From a methanotrophic endosymbiont of Bathymodiolus puteoserpentis (Logatchev) (GTDB lineage Bacteria; Pseudomonadota; Gammaproteobacteria; Methylococcales; Methylomonadaceae): DNA of 64,000 nucleotides. The stretch is from assembly GCF_900128525.1 (NCBI RefSeq), contig NZ_FQTQ01000062.1, positions 62,001-126,000 of the forward strand, written 5' to 3'. The notes beneath the pieces were generated by a model. The model saw only the letters and a program-made list of their open reading frames with translations, was not told the origin of the DNA and made no database searches. A program made the position numbers and the translations under genes. Positions 56,124-64,000 of the stretch are shown here, piece after piece; positions within the stretch are counted from its first letter, which is position 1, and the number at the start of each line of letters is the position of its first letter.

Positions 56124-56618
56124 TTATTCATCCAAAGGAATTCTAATTTTTTGTCCTGGATAAATAAGACCAGGATCTTTAATAACTTCTTTATTAGCCT
56201 CAAAAATACGCGGGTATTCTGCCGCATTGTTATAATATTTTTTAGCAATTTTAGATAAAGAATCACCGCTTTGAATAATATAGTATTCGATATTAGCAGG
56301 CTCTAACGCGGCAACTATATCGACTTCAGTGGTAGCTTCTTCTCCTTCCTCTGTATCGGTGGTAACGTCGTTAATTTGAAATTTTGGTATGACTTTAGTA
56401 ACGCCTTCAACATTTCCTGCCATTAATACGGCTATTTGTGCAGCCTCAAAAGTATTGGATTCAGCAATTAGAGTTGCTTCGCCATCTTTAAAGATGACAC
56501 TAAGATTCTCTACTCCAGGATTGTTCGATAAGATATGATCGGTAATATTTTTAGCGGCATCTGCATCACTAGTAAAAAGTTTACTACCTATGTTTTTTGC
56601 AAAATCAAAAAGTCCCAT
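56124..56618 (-). CDS. kbp: BON-LysM protein (Kbp/YgaU-like)
   Basis: A 164-aa cytosolic protein: N-terminal BON domain (about 18-82, ITDHILSNNPGVENLSVIFKDGEATL), an acidic linker (85-108) and a C-terminal LysM (about 112-161, YYIIQSGDSLSKIAKKYYNN and PGLIYPGQKIRIP). Layout equals E. coli Kbp, a K+-binding protein, with a longer acidic linker. It has no signal peptide. It starts 21 bp after a DUF937 gene and is likely in one operon with it. Confidence 0.88.
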   Translation of the reverse strand: MGLFDFAKNIGSKLFTSDADAAKNITDHILSNNPGVENLSVIFKDGEATLIAESNTFEAAQIAVLMAGNVEGVTKVIPKFQINDVTTDTEEGEEATTEVDIVAALEPANIEYYIIQSGDSLSKIAKKYYNNAAEYPRIFEANKEVIKDPGLIYPGQKIRIPLDE

Positions 56619-56639
56619 ATGTATCTCCGTGATAATAAA

Positions 56640-57209
56640 TTAAAAGAATTTTTTAGCTAAATTTAGTAAATCATCAGTCACATCACCATCGTTATTTGAA
56701 TCTAAAAATGAAGTGATCATACCGACAACAGGACTAGAATTACTACCCAGTAAGCTACTTAAATCTAAATTGCCTACGCCTCCGATAGAACTGTTACTGG
56801 TTTCTTTACTCAACGCCCCCATCATAGCGGTTGCGACTAAAGGTAATAATTGCTTAACGATGTCAGTACTCACTCCAGTAGATTGTGCAGTTTGAGTGGC
56901 AATATTTCGACTAACTTCTTTGCTGCCTAAGACATGTCCTAAAATTGCATTACCTTCATTGATAGCAGAAGCATCTGCTAAAGCTTGGGGGTCATCAATA
57001 TACTGTTGATGGTTACCTTTACTTAAAGCACCGATTAACTGATCAATACCACCTGGTTGGCTAACATTAGCTTTAACTCCCTGAGAAAGAGCAGGTAATA
57101 ATTGACCCATAACATTCTGCACATCAGTACTATTAATACCGCTATTTTTGGCTAGCTGAGCCACAAGTTGAGCACTTTGACCGCTTAAAAGTGTATCTAA
57201 AAGTCCCAT
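56640..57209 (-). CDS. DUF937 (YidB-like) protein
   Basis: A 189-aa DUF937 protein. MGLLDTLLSGQSAQLVAQLAKNSGINSTDVQNVMGQLLPALSQGVK is the typical first repeat, followed by a second repeat near 95-140 and a C-terminal FLDSNNDGDVTDDLLNLA with an EF-hand-like DSNNDGDVTDD loop. Function not established. It leads an operon with kbp. GAGGAGATTC supplies its ribosome site. Confidence 0.85.
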   Translation of the reverse strand: MGLLDTLLSGQSAQLVAQLAKNSGINSTDVQNVMGQLLPALSQGVKANVSQPGGIDQLIGALSKGNHQQYIDDPQALADASAINEGNAILGHVLGSKEVSRNIATQTAQSTGVSTDIVKQLLPLVATAMMGALSKETSNSSIGGVGNLDLSSLLGSNSSPVVGMITSFLDSNNDGDVTDDLLNLAKKFF

Positions 57210-57414
57210 TGAATCTCCTCAATATAAAAAATTTCTAGGTTATAGTCATTTACAGTGTTTTATAATTATTAAATTTAGCTTAAATCAAGAAAACACATTA
57301 TTTGAATATAAAGCATTTAAGCTGTTTATACTAGCGCTATACTCAGGGGATACTGTAAAATTTTATTTATCCTAAGGGCTACCTCACTGTCATTAAGCTA
57401 AGAGCAATAGAATA

Positions 57415-57477
57415 TGGGGCGCAGTGCTTTAGCCTGCTTTCATAGCTGAAAATAGCAGGCTAAAGCACTGCGCCCCA
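57415..57477. repeat. Perfect 24-bp-arm palindrome (second REP type)
   Basis: TGGGGCGCAGTGCTTTAGCC begins at 57415 and its inverted copy GGCTAAAGCACTGCGCCCCA ends at 57477; the arms pair over 24 bp around a 15-base loop. Its GCTTTAGCC core recalls the main REP, but the outer part differs. It lies in the 350-bp gap between the divergent DUF937 and DUF3754 genes; nothing else is evident in that gap. Confidence 0.8.
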
Positions 57478-57560
57478 ATGAGTTAATTCCTTAACTTAAT
57501 GGCAGTGAAGGGCTACCTAGGTAGATAATAGCTTAATAAATGCACAAAATGAGGAAATTT

Positions 57561-58829
57561 ATGCAGAATAACACCCAATATCAAGCTGATGTGTTGGAGC
57601 GCTTTATCCCGATTAGTTTAGATAGGTTGATTAGTGACTTATTAACTTCCGATTTACTACCCTTAGAGCAGCATCTTGAATTTAAACAATTCTGCTCAAC
57701 TTATACCTCGTTATTCCATGCTCAATCTCACGCATATTTACAGGATTTAAAGCAACTGTATTTACCGTTTAATCCGGATCGAGATACTTTAATAAACCCT
57801 CAAGAAAATTCTGGTAAAAAGTTAGCGTACTTAAAAGATAAGCTGTACGCTATTTTAGAAGATGCTAATTATGAGCGAATTTCAGAGGATGATTTGAATG
57901 AGGCTCTAAATAAAATTTCGCCTTATGGTGTACAGGTTTCTGTTGATTTTGATGATTTCGCTGAAGTTGCTTTGTTTTATCGTGGCTCGGCAATACAGCA
58001 AAAATTGTATCGAAACTGGAAAAAACTCAGTTTTAAAAAACAGCCCATTGATATTCTAATTTATAAGCGTTTATTTGTTTTTCTACAGCCTAAAAATCGC
58101 CAACAGTGGGTAGAATATTTTATAAACAATAAAAAAATGTCGGCACAAAAAGCTGAAAAAGAAGCCGACAAAGCTTTAAAAAAATTTGCTATTAACAATG
58201 ACAATGATGTCGTCTATTTAAAATTATTTAAAGATATTCCACGTGCAGATTTGGAAATGCAATTTCCTAACACACGAATAAAAATGCGTCTTTTCGATAA
58301 AATTAAATTAGCCGTAACGGGAGGAGGGGGGACAGCGGGGGGTGTCATGGCTACTATTGGCAAACTTAGTGCTACCATCGATCCCGTTTCGGCATTAATT
58401 GCTATTGGGGGGTTATTGGGTTTGTTATGGCGACAAATATCTAAAATTTTTTCACAACGCGCTAAATATAGTGCCACTTTAACTAAGAATCTGTATTTTT
58501 ATAGCTTAGATAATAATATGGGGGCGCTGACTTATTTAGTTGATACGGCAGAAGCAGAAGAGTGTAAAGAAGCGATACTGGCGTATTTCTTTTTGTTGAT
58601 CAAGGGTGAGACGAGCCGCGCTAGTTTAGATCAATGCATTGAAAATTATATTTACGAAAAATATGAGATTCCTATGGATTTTGAAATTGATGATGGCTTG
58701 GATAAATTACAAAAATCATCGTTATTATCACGTTTTGATCAACTGATTAAGACTATTCCCTTAGCTGAAGCAAATAGTCGATTAAGGCAACAGTGGGATC
58801 AGATCATTGATAGTAAAGAGATAGTTTAA
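57561..58829 (+). CDS. DUF3754/TMEM143-like membrane protein
   Basis: A 422-aa protein. The ATG at 57561 is chosen because GAGGA (57551-57555) is properly spaced; an ATG at 57540 lies upstream of that site. Hallmarks are EVALFYRGSAIQQKLYRNW (about 135-153), IYKRLFVFLQPK, VVYLKLFKDIPRADLEMQFPNTRIKM (about 215-240) and a Gly-rich membrane segment (VTGGGGTAGGVMATIG, about 251-266) followed by a second (LIAIGGLLGLLW). Similar proteins occur in mitochondria (TMEM143) and bacteria without a known role. It is followed after 13 bp by another membrane protein, a conserved pair in my experience. Confidence 0.75.
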   Translation: MQNNTQYQADVLERFIPISLDRLISDLLTSDLLPLEQHLEFKQFCSTYTSLFHAQSHAYLQDLKQLYLPFNPDRDTLINPQENSGKKLAYLKDKLYAILEDANYERISEDDLNEALNKISPYGVQVSVDFDDFAEVALFYRGSAIQQKLYRNWKKLSFKKQPIDILIYKRLFVFLQPKNRQQWVEYFINNKKMSAQKAEKEADKALKKFAINNDNDVVYLKLFKDIPRADLEMQFPNTRIKMRLFDKIKLAVTGGGGTAGGVMATIGKLSATIDPVSALIAIGGLLGLLWRQISKIFSQRAKYSATLTKNLYFYSLDNNMGALTYLVDTAEAEECKEAILAYFFLLIKGETSRASLDQCIENYIYEKYEIPMDFEIDDGLDKLQKSSLLSRFDQLIKTIPLAEANSRLRQQWDQIIDSKEIV

Positions 58830-58842
58830 ATAAGGATAAAAA

Positions 58843-60027
58843 ATGTCTGAAGTGAATAAACAAGCAAAAAAAGCGGCTTATAGTCGTGAAGAGGAAGCAG
58901 GGTTTTTAGAAAAAATAGGTGTTAGATATTACCGCTATTTGGCTAAAAAATCAGGCACTGCGGATATGGAAAATATCAGTATTGATGATTTGGCACCAGA
59001 TATTACTTTAAAAACGCTGGCTGCCAATATTACTGCTTTTGCCGCAGTTATTGCGTTTGCCATTGGTGCTTTAACCACTTTTGTTACCATTTGGGTCGAA
59101 TGGACTTATATGGATACCATGGATAGCACCTCTTATTATTTACTGTATGGTAGTGTGCTTATAGTGATGCTAGTTTTGGAAATGTCAGTATTATTTTGGC
59201 TCGGCATGAAAATAGTTTATAGCTTAGCCTGTTTAACGGGACATAATCAGGCAGTAAAAGGTTCGTGTTTACCTGGTGATGATGCCGTGCCAAATATTTT
59301 AGCGCGTGCGGCTTTGGAAGTTCCTGATCCTATTATTCATTACTTGGGAATTGATCCACTTAAACATTTATCTAAATCAAAACTATTGATGGTTGCTTTT
59401 TTATATAAAGCGAAAGTTATTTTAAGTAGTATGCTAGTGAAATTTATCTGTATTCGTCTTTTTGGTAAAGGTGAAGTACGACTTACTTTTAGCTGGGTTG
59501 CTATTCCTATTACCGGTATATGGGATGCGTTTACTTTATATAAAGTGGCTAGAGAAGCGCGTTTAAGACTGTTTGGTAATAAATTGGCGGAGCATATTAT
59601 TAGAGATATCTTAACCGATGAATTGATTGAGAAGCTTGGGCCTAAAGCGCGCGAAGGCTCAGTGCGAGCAATTGCGACTATGATGGTATTAGCGCAGAAT
59701 TATCATCCGAATATGTTGGTGCTATTAATTCGTTTATGTGACAAATTTAATATTGAAGAAAATAAAGAATACGATAATTGGGAAGACTTTCTTGTCCTTT
59801 TAGATGAGGTTTCAGAACAAGAGCGATATTTTTTACTTGATTTACTCAGTGTTTCAGCTGCTTTTGATGGTCACTTATCGCAACTAGAGCGTTTTCATTT
59901 GCCGCAAGCATTTAAAGAACACACCGAAGTGTATATGGTGCGTACAGAAAAGCTTAAAGACTTATTATTAAACGGCGAGCTACATGCAGCGAAAGAATTA
60001 TGTGTTTTAGATTTTAAAGCAGGGTAG
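58843..60027 (+). CDS. Membrane protein paired with DUF3754 gene (LBF_2804-like)
   Basis: A 394-aa protein. Membrane helices are near 58-84, 98-124 and possibly 180-205 and 215-232. The C-terminal half (about 240-380) is helical and soluble, with LLDLLSVSAAFDGHLSQLERFHLPQAF, resembling a TerB-like acidic helical domain. I connect it with the LBF_2804-type family with limited certainty. Function unknown. The close spacing to the DUF3754 gene suggests a two-protein membrane system. Confidence 0.6.
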   Translation: MSEVNKQAKKAAYSREEEAGFLEKIGVRYYRYLAKKSGTADMENISIDDLAPDITLKTLAANITAFAAVIAFAIGALTTFVTIWVEWTYMDTMDSTSYYLLYGSVLIVMLVLEMSVLFWLGMKIVYSLACLTGHNQAVKGSCLPGDDAVPNILARAALEVPDPIIHYLGIDPLKHLSKSKLLMVAFLYKAKVILSSMLVKFICIRLFGKGEVRLTFSWVAIPITGIWDAFTLYKVAREARLRLFGNKLAEHIIRDILTDELIEKLGPKAREGSVRAIATMMVLAQNYHPNMLVLLIRLCDKFNIEENKEYDNWEDFLVLLDEVSEQERYFLLDLLSVSAAFDGHLSQLERFHLPQAFKEHTEVYMVRTEKLKDLLLNGELHAAKELCVLDFKAG

Positions 60028-60146
60028 AAGAGTAACGGTAGGGACCTTAGTCTGTGAATATTTTCTCGGTCATAAACTCTGCTTACTGAGAAAGTCACAG
60101 CAGAGTTTTGTTGTATGTATTCCCAAGCAAGGGTTTGAGAATAAAA

Positions 60147-60707
60147 TTAAAGCATAAAATCTTTCTGTATAGCTAAGATAACGTCTCTAGCATTTTCCAA
60201 TTGTCGAACACGCTTCCATAATCGGTCTGGCTCAGATGCATAAATAGTAAGTAACTTATCAGCTCCAATCCAAACTAATTCACGTCGTTTTTTAAATCGT
60301 CCAGTCTGGTCATTTTTCCATACATAATTTAGGTCAGTAATATCTCGATAGGGAAATTTGATAAAGAAGCTTTGCCAATCTTTCGGTTTCAGCTGATTGA
60401 CAGTGGCGCGTTTGCAGTAGTAATCAGGGTGTTCTACGAGAGTTTTATCAAACAATGCTTTAACAATAGGTATTTGGGCATTAACGCTTTCAATAGATCG
60501 TTTTGCAAGCTGTAGATCATTTGAGAAATACATCGTTTCAGTTTCTTCGACAAACTCCCTAATCGCAGCTTCTTGGTAATTTTCACCCGCACCAAGACCA
60601 CCACCGAAATCAATTAGATAACCCGTTTTTCGACCGGAAAATACGGTTTGAAATAAAAAATAGATATTTTTATCGTGTACAGAAAAAGGTATGACTCCAG
60701 CGCCCAT
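60147..60707 (-). CDS. Nudix-family hydrolase
   Basis: A 186-aa protein with a Nudix box in FGGGLGAGENYQEAAIREFVEETET (about 34-58): G-x5-E-x7-REFVEET matches the consensus. The substrate is not readable. It is leftward, monocistronic, with a GGGGAAGAATAA leader. Confidence 0.85.
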   Translation of the reverse strand: MGAGVIPFSVHDKNIYFLFQTVFSGRKTGYLIDFGGGLGAGENYQEAAIREFVEETETMYFSNDLQLAKRSIESVNAQIPIVKALFDKTLVEHPDYYCKRATVNQLKPKDWQSFFIKFPYRDITDLNYVWKNDQTGRFKKRRELVWIGADKLLTIYASEPDRLWKRVRQLENARDVILAIQKDFML

Positions 60708-60812
60708 TGTTATTCTTCCCCTTGTGAATTCGTATAGTCAGTGTATAAGTTCTGAAAATAACGAGTAGTGACAATAAATAAGCGGATAAAAGTTTGTCTT
60801 GTTTTTATTTAT

Positions 60813-60828
60813 TGTTCCACGTGAAACA
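60813..60828. other. parS-like site
   Basis: TGTTCCACGTGAAACA matches parS at 15 of 16 positions and is intergenic, between the Nudix and lysine-rich genes, about 42 kb from the main parS cluster. Confidence 0.6.
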
Positions 60829-60951
60829 ATAATCCAGTTTTCGAAAATAGTGATTAAACTCGATATTCTGCATAGCTTAGAGATATAAGCCTATATAATG
60901 ATAATAGAAATACAACCAGAAAAGTAAAAGGTAGATGGGGGGTGTTTTATC

Positions 60952-60982
60952 CTTATGCTCTTTTTTAAAGGAAGAGCATAAG
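60952..60982. terminator. Stem-loop in 60708-61097 gap
   Basis: CTTATGCTCTT (60952-60962) and AAGAGCATAAG (60972-60982) form an 11-bp stem. No gene is evident between the Nudix gene and the lysine-rich gene apart from this, the parS-like site and the next hairpin. Confidence 0.45.
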
Positions 60983-61027
60983 TTAAGGAATACTTATTTT
61001 ATAATATCTAAAACTTTGGTTATACAG

Positions 61028-61060
61028 AGCAGCACTAGCCCTTTGAGAACTAGTGCTGCT
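61028..61060. terminator. Stem-loop near end of lysine-rich gene
   Basis: AGCAGCACTAG (61028-61038) and CTAGTGCTGCT (61050-61060) pair perfectly; TTTTAG follows on the plus strand. It lies 38 bp beyond the stop codon of the leftward lysine-rich gene. Confidence 0.5.
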
Positions 61061-61097
61061 TTTAGATATTCGATTCCTAAAGAGCAGCTTTAAAGGG

Positions 61098-61298
61098 TTA
61101 AGCTACTTTTTTTAAGGCTTTTTTAGCTACTTTTAGAGCAGATTTTTTGTTAGATGGTTTTTTCTTTAAAGTAATTTTAGTTACTTTTTTTAGTACTGAT
61201 TTAGCATTTTTTTTAGCAATAACTTTTTTAGAAACTGCTTTTTTAGTGATTTTATTAGCTACTTTTTTTACTGATTTTTTCTTAATCATTTTTGACAT
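61098..61298 (-). CDS. Small lysine-rich histone H1-like protein
   Basis: A 66-aa protein that is almost entirely Lys, Ala, Val and Ser (for example KKSVKKVANKITKKAVSKK), resembling bacterial H1-like nucleoid proteins (HctB/AlgP-type tails). AAGGTG before the ATG at 61298 is a good ribosome site. DNA binding by charge is likely; a specific role is not known. Low complexity makes homology weak evidence. Confidence 0.65.
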   Translation of the reverse strand: MSKMIKKKSVKKVANKITKKAVSKKVIAKKNAKSVLKKVTKITLKKKPSNKKSALKVAKKALKKVA

Positions 61299-61703
61299 AA
61301 TTTACACCTTTGAAATAGTTGTCTATAGAAATAAACTATTACATATAGTAATAATTTATGGTGATAGTATATCTTTTATTGGTATTGGTCAATAAAAATA
61401 GATATAAGCTATAATAAGCCTTTCCTTTATCCTAATAAAATAAGTTGAATCGCGAATTTATAGTGCAAGATGCTGGTTTCAAAGTACTTGTAAAAAATCT
61501 TAGTTTAATCCACAGGATAAGCTAAGATTTTTTGAAGGCATTAAGAGCTTGTGCTAGAAGCCGTAAGCAACTGATTTTCTAGGTTTATAAAATGTAGCTG
61601 TTCAAGTGCCTTAATTTAATAGTCATGGCTAACCCAATGCCATTACCTTCTTTTATTAGGAGAACCTGAACGGTTATTACAAAACTGCTTAAGGTAATTG
61701 CTT

Positions 61704-62003
61704 ATGACCTTTATAGAATTTAAAAAACAGTTACTTGATGCTGAAATAAGCCTGCCAAAATTTAGTAAACTGATAAAAGTCAGTGAAAAAAATATTCAGG
61801 CTTATAAAAAAAAAGGCGAGGTACCAAATACCATTGCAGCCATAGTCACTTGTTTTGTGGCTATGCATAAATCAGGGCTTGATTACCGTAAAGTAATTAA
61901 TGACCTAGAGCTTGAAGCCAAAGTTAAAAAGGGAGCAGGGTTCGCAAAAAATATTAAAAGTGACCAGGCAAAGGAGGGTAAAGTTGATAATTTTAGCGAG
62001 TGA
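61704..62003 (+). CDS. Small putative HTH protein
   Basis: A 99-aa protein. Residues 1-45 (FIEFKKQLLDAEISLPKFSKLIKVSEKNIQAYKKKGEVPNTIA) have the helix-turn-helix pattern of XRE-like regulators. The C-terminus is charged. The ATG at 61704 suits the upstream TAAGG better than a TTG at 61698. No target or partner is visible. The 400-bp stretch before it has a possible TTGGTC-19-TATAAT promoter (61385-61415) but no gene. Confidence 0.6.
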   Translation: MTFIEFKKQLLDAEISLPKFSKLIKVSEKNIQAYKKKGEVPNTIAAIVTCFVAMHKSGLDYRKVINDLELEAKVKKGAGFAKNIKSDQAKEGKVDNFSE

Positions 62004-62045
62004 AAGCCTTTTTCTAATTTGAAGAGGTAGGCTCAATATTTACAT

Positions 62046-64000
62046 TTATGATGCTGTCAGGATTGCGACTAATTCATTCAGGCGTGTTTGATCAGGTAGA
62101 TCGCTAAACACACCACTCATTGCTTGGTTGGCTTGCATACCACGCAGGAATAAATAGCGCACACCACCAAAATGCTTATCAAACTGATAATTAGGTAAAC
62201 GCTTTTGTAAATAAATATGTAAAACAACACTATAAATCCAGTATTGCAAGCCGTAATTATGCTCGCGCATGGCATGTATTAAAGTTTCTGGGTGATAGTC
62301 TGGCAAGGCATTACTTTTATAATCCAGAACATAATAGCGCCCTTGGTAAACGAAGATTAAATCAATAAACCCAGTGAGATAGCCTTGCATTTGTTTTTCT
62401 GACAAGCTTTTATACGTAGGGCTATCTTGCAGAAGATAATTAATTGCTTCAGTGGAAAAATCAGCGAGTGTTAAATAGAACGGCATTTCCTTTAGGCAAT
62501 GTCGGTCATTAAGGTTGGCTAGGGTAAATTTTGTATCATCAAATGCAAGTGGAGTCGTCACTGCTTGATAAAGTAGTTCATCAATGATTTCTGGTTGCTC
62601 TACTTTTAGACCGTAACGCTTACAGGTATTATCGCGTCGCTCACTAATGTCTTCGCGTAAGGCTAGTTTGCTAAAGGCAATATTTTCTAATAAGTCATGT
62701 AAGACATTACCGGTATGCGCGCCTTTGGCTAAGGCTAAAGGTTCTTGCTGTGTACCTTGGTGAGTAGGGTCGCTGGTTTCTTCAGCCTTATCTAAAGGTA
62801 ATTCAGGCGCATCATGTAGGCTTAAATAGGATAAAGCGGTATAACTGCTCATTTGCCAAGTGCTATATAAATAGCGTTTTTGTTGGTGTGCGGATAAATC
62901 TTGTTCCGCTTTGCTTACTTGGTAACTGCCTTGTAAGGTGTTGTCTTTATCGATTAGTTGGTAACTAAAACTCGCAGGGTAGTCGTTGCTTAATTGCTTT
63001 AAGCTTGCTTGTTGTTCGGCAAAACTCATGTCAGCAAAGGCTTTTTCACCGCTTAATAAATACGCGAAGGCAGATTGATTAGGCTTTTTTTCAGAACGCT
63101 CATTAACCCAGGGTAGATAGCAACGATATTTAGCACGGGTCAGTGCTACATATAAAATGCGTAAATCTTCGGCGAGTTCTTCTTGTATGGCAATTTTTCG
63201 GTGTAGCTCAAATTGATCAGAGCCTAAATCGGCAATCATTTCACCTTGCGCATGACAGGTAATTAAATGTTTTTCGCTGGCTAATGTATTGCGCTTATAC
63301 CAAAGGTAAGGGCAGAATACGATAGGGTATTCCAAGCCTTTTGAGCGATGCATAGTAATAATTTTCACCGCATCGGCATCACTTTCTAAACGCAATTGTT
63401 GTTCATCACCGGCATTTTCTGCGGTAATTTCTGTACGTAGCCATGCGATAGTTTTATGGATACCTAAATGATCATCGAGGCTGGCTTGTTGAATTAGCTC
63501 CAATAAATGATGCAGGTTGGTGATTTGTCTTTCGGCATTCTGCGTTTTGGCGATATGTACGCGTACATTTTCTTGGCTCAATAAGCGCAACATCATTGCC
63601 ATAAAGCCATTTTTTTGCCACAGTAAATGGTAATCTTGAAAGCGATTCAGCCAAGACCCTAGTTGTACTTCGTCACTCAGTAATTTATGTAGGGCTTGCC
63701 CATCTAAGGCAAACCACGATAAAGTCAGTGCTTGTCTGAGTAAAGCCATATCGCTGGGTTGTGCTAAAGCCTGCATCAGGATATGTAAATAACTCGCTTC
63801 ATCACTTTTAAAAACCGACTCGGTACTATTTAAAACAGCAGGAATGCCAGCCTCTTTTAAGCATTGTTGATACTGTTTTGCATGGCTATTTGTGCGTACT
63901 AAAATGGCAATATCGGCGGGTTTTAAAGCGCGTGATTTATCTTTTATTTTTAATTGAGTTGGCCCTGTTAGTAGTTCAACAATTTCATTGGTAATGGCGA
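62046..64000 (-). CDS. recB: Exodeoxyribonuclease V beta subunit RecB (5' end beyond window)
   Basis: The frame is open to the right edge, so this is the C-terminal ~650 residues of RecB. Helicase domain motifs visible are ALKPADIAILVRTNSHA near the edge, TMHRSKGLEYPIVFCPYLW (motif V) and DLRILYVALTRAKYRCYLPW (motif VI). The nuclease domain carries GFIDLIFVYQGRYYVLDYKSNAL, with the catalytic Asp and DYK triad. It ends with GVRYLFLRGM. RecBCD repairs double-strand breaks and degrades foreign DNA. recC and recD would be sought outside the window. Confidence 0.93.
   Translation of the reverse strand, partial: AITNEIVELLTGPTQLKIKDKSRALKPADIAILVRTNSHAKQYQQCLKEAGIPAVLNSTESVFKSDEASYLHILMQALAQPSDMALLRQALTLSWFALDGQALHKLLSDEVQLGSWLNRFQDYHLLWQKNGFMAMMLRLLSQENVRVHIAKTQNAERQITNLHHLLELIQQASLDDHLGIHKTIAWLRTEITAENAGDEQQLRLESDADAVKIITMHRSKGLEYPIVFCPYLWYKRNTLASEKHLITCHAQGEMIADLGSDQFELHRKIAIQEELAEDLRILYVALTRAKYRCYLPWVNERSEKKPNQSAFAYLLSGEKAFADMSFAEQQASLKQLSNDYPASFSYQLIDKDNTLQGSYQVSKAEQDLSAHQQKRYLYSTWQMSSYTALSYLSLHDAPELPLDKAEETSDPTHQGTQQEPLALAKGAHTGNVLHDLLENIAFSKLALREDISERRDNTCKRYGLKVEQPEIIDELLYQAVTTPLAFDDTKFTLANLNDRHCLKEMPFYLTLADFSTEAINYLLQDSPTYKSLSEKQMQGYLTGFIDLIFVYQGRYYVLDYKSNALPDYHPETLIHAMREHNYGLQYWIYSVVLHIYLQKRLPNYQFDKHFGGVRYLFLRGMQANQAMSGVFSDLPDQTRLNELVAILTAS

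Overview
The window is chromosomal DNA from an AT-rich gammaproteobacterium. A free-living aquatic methylotroph-type lineage such as Methylococcales is my best guess. This rests on gene content: MSHA-type pilus genes, a fatty acid cis/trans isomerase, a thymidine/AMP phosphorylase paired with a PRPP synthetase, quinone-linked PyrD, and gammaproteobacterial DnaN/RecF/GyrB, ApaGH and RecB. No rRNA or tRNA gene, CRISPR array or prophage was seen.

Layout. 1-600: end of a transposase whose element cuts off a type II secretion F/MshG-like gene. 1.2-5.9 kb: fumarase, a RAYT transposase between REP palindromes, and an operon of a divergent hybrid-cluster-like protein, a UPF0114 membrane protein and a glutaredoxin-like protein. 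6-11 kb: a rearranged MSHA locus, with mshQ on the minus strand and mshA-C-D-O-P on the plus strand. 11-16 kb: apaG-apaH, nadE, a methyltransferase, thyA and lgt, several separated by REP palindromes. 16-20.7 kb: dnaN-recF-gyrB with three perfect parS sites, but no dnaA. 22.4 kb: an oriC-like AT-rich/DnaA-box region. Nearly all genes on its left read leftward and those on its right read rightward, which fits an origin here. 23-31 kb: ybbA and a broken ybbP, proC-yggT, a DUF4124 protein, thiO and pyrD. 31-36.5 kb: an EnvZ/OmpR-like pair next to a cytochrome c'-like protein, a small exported protein and a DUF2202 protein, with an intact IS256-family element in between. 37-43 kb: cti, an intact IS4-family element and a Wzz-like protein fused to a degenerate integrase-like domain. 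43-52 kb: rpiA, a PilZ protein, an IS200-like element, a SulP-UspA pair and a frameshifted PAS-GGDEF-EAL gene flanked by two more oriC-like copies. 52.7-64 kb: phosphorylase/PRPP synthetase, a ceramidase-like protein, Kbp/DUF937, a DUF3754 protein with a membrane partner, Nudix, a further parS-like site, a lysine-rich protein and the 3' part of recB.

The observations that most deserve follow-up are: (1) an Hcp-family protein that keeps its N-terminal cluster cysteines but has lost most ligands of the hybrid cluster, in an operon with a membrane protein and a glutaredoxin-like protein; (2) three oriC-like modules in 30 kb, two of them near-identical direct copies, together with a parS cluster and a missing dnaA; (3) a Wzz chain-length protein carrying an inactive tyrosine-recombinase-like C-terminus; (4) several small palindromic or MITE-like families, one of which sits in the break of ybbP.
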